Below are positions 30,288-30,526 of a DNA stretch of 30,526 nucleotides, one piece after another. This DNA comes from Gonium pectorale (Eukaryota > Chlorophyta > Chlorophyceae > Chlamydomonadales > Volvocaceae): assembly GCA_001584585.1 (NCBI GenBank), contig LSYV01000046.1, positions 420,688-451,213 of the forward strand, in the 5' to 3' direction. Numbering within the stretch: the first letter of the stretch is position 1; the number at the start of each line of letters is the position of its first letter. The position numbers and the translations under genes are program-made. Below the pieces are notes generated by a model. It searched no databases. It worked only from the letters and a program-made list of their open reading frames with translations, and was not told the DNA's origin.

Positions 30288-30526
30288 GTATGTGGGCCAA
30301 CGAACGGCGAGCGATCGAGTGCGTGGCAAAAGCTAGGGGATCCAGCCCTGGAGGCACGTATACGGCATATGTACGGCACACGCGTCATTGATTGCTGTCA
30401 ACTGTCGCGTCACCTCGAAGCCCCGCAAGGCATTCTGCATACCAATCTGCACCTCCCACCGTGCCCTTGCTTGCATCACTCGCTGTACGCCGGCCCGCCC
30501 CGCCCCGCACGCGCCTGACCCCCCCC
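30288..30526. other. Intronic tail of the truncated plus-strand gene
   Basis: After the donor at 30288 no further exon is recognisable before the window ends. The equivalent intron in the possible relative at 15542-17390 is 439 bases, which would put the next exon outside the window. Confidence 0.45.

Overview
The window is nuclear DNA of a green alga, most likely a chlamydomonadalean (volvocine-type) species. The reasons are many short introns with GTGAGT/GTGCGT-like donors and CAG acceptors, GC-rich coding exons, abundant tandem repeats in introns, possible TGTAA poly(A) signals, and protein families typical of these algae. There is no sign of bacterial operons, and I saw no rRNA, tRNA or CRISPR. 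The genus cannot be fixed from sequence alone. All exon models were built by hand from splice-site sequence, reading-frame phase and protein-family continuity; no transcript data were available.

Layout: (1) 1-2593 shows no gene, only repeats. (2) 2594-14838, minus strand, is one 22-exon gene for a predicted 1,218-residue protein. It joins an N-terminal four-helix domain of the MLKL-NTD/HeLo type, a coiled coil, a U-box (E3 ubiquitin ligase), low-complexity linkers, an array of SH3-like/MIB_HERC2-like modules and a cysteine-rich C-terminus. (3) 15542-17390, minus, is a two-exon gene for an unrecognised coiled-coil protein of about 469 residues. (4) 17391-19674 is intergenic. (5) 19675-22471 and (6) 25858-28927, both minus, are tandem paralogous four-exon genes for HSPA12-type Hsp70 proteins of 584 and 585 residues, with identical intron positions and phases. 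(7) The 3.4 kb between them may hold a small gene on the minus strand, but this is weak. (8) 29237 onward, plus strand, is the 5' part of a low-complexity plus coiled-coil gene that runs off the window. Its coiled-coil exon end resembles that of gene (3).

How the genes may work together: a U-box ligase with an MLKL/HeLo-like head, two HSPA12-type chaperone-like ATPases and one or two coiled-coil proteins sit within 28 kb. A link through protein quality control or cell-death/immune-like signalling is possible but is inference from domain types and adjacency only. Introns carry many tandem repeats. In two cases, one in each Hsp70 paralog, the repeat forms the pyrimidine-rich tract of a 3' splice site.
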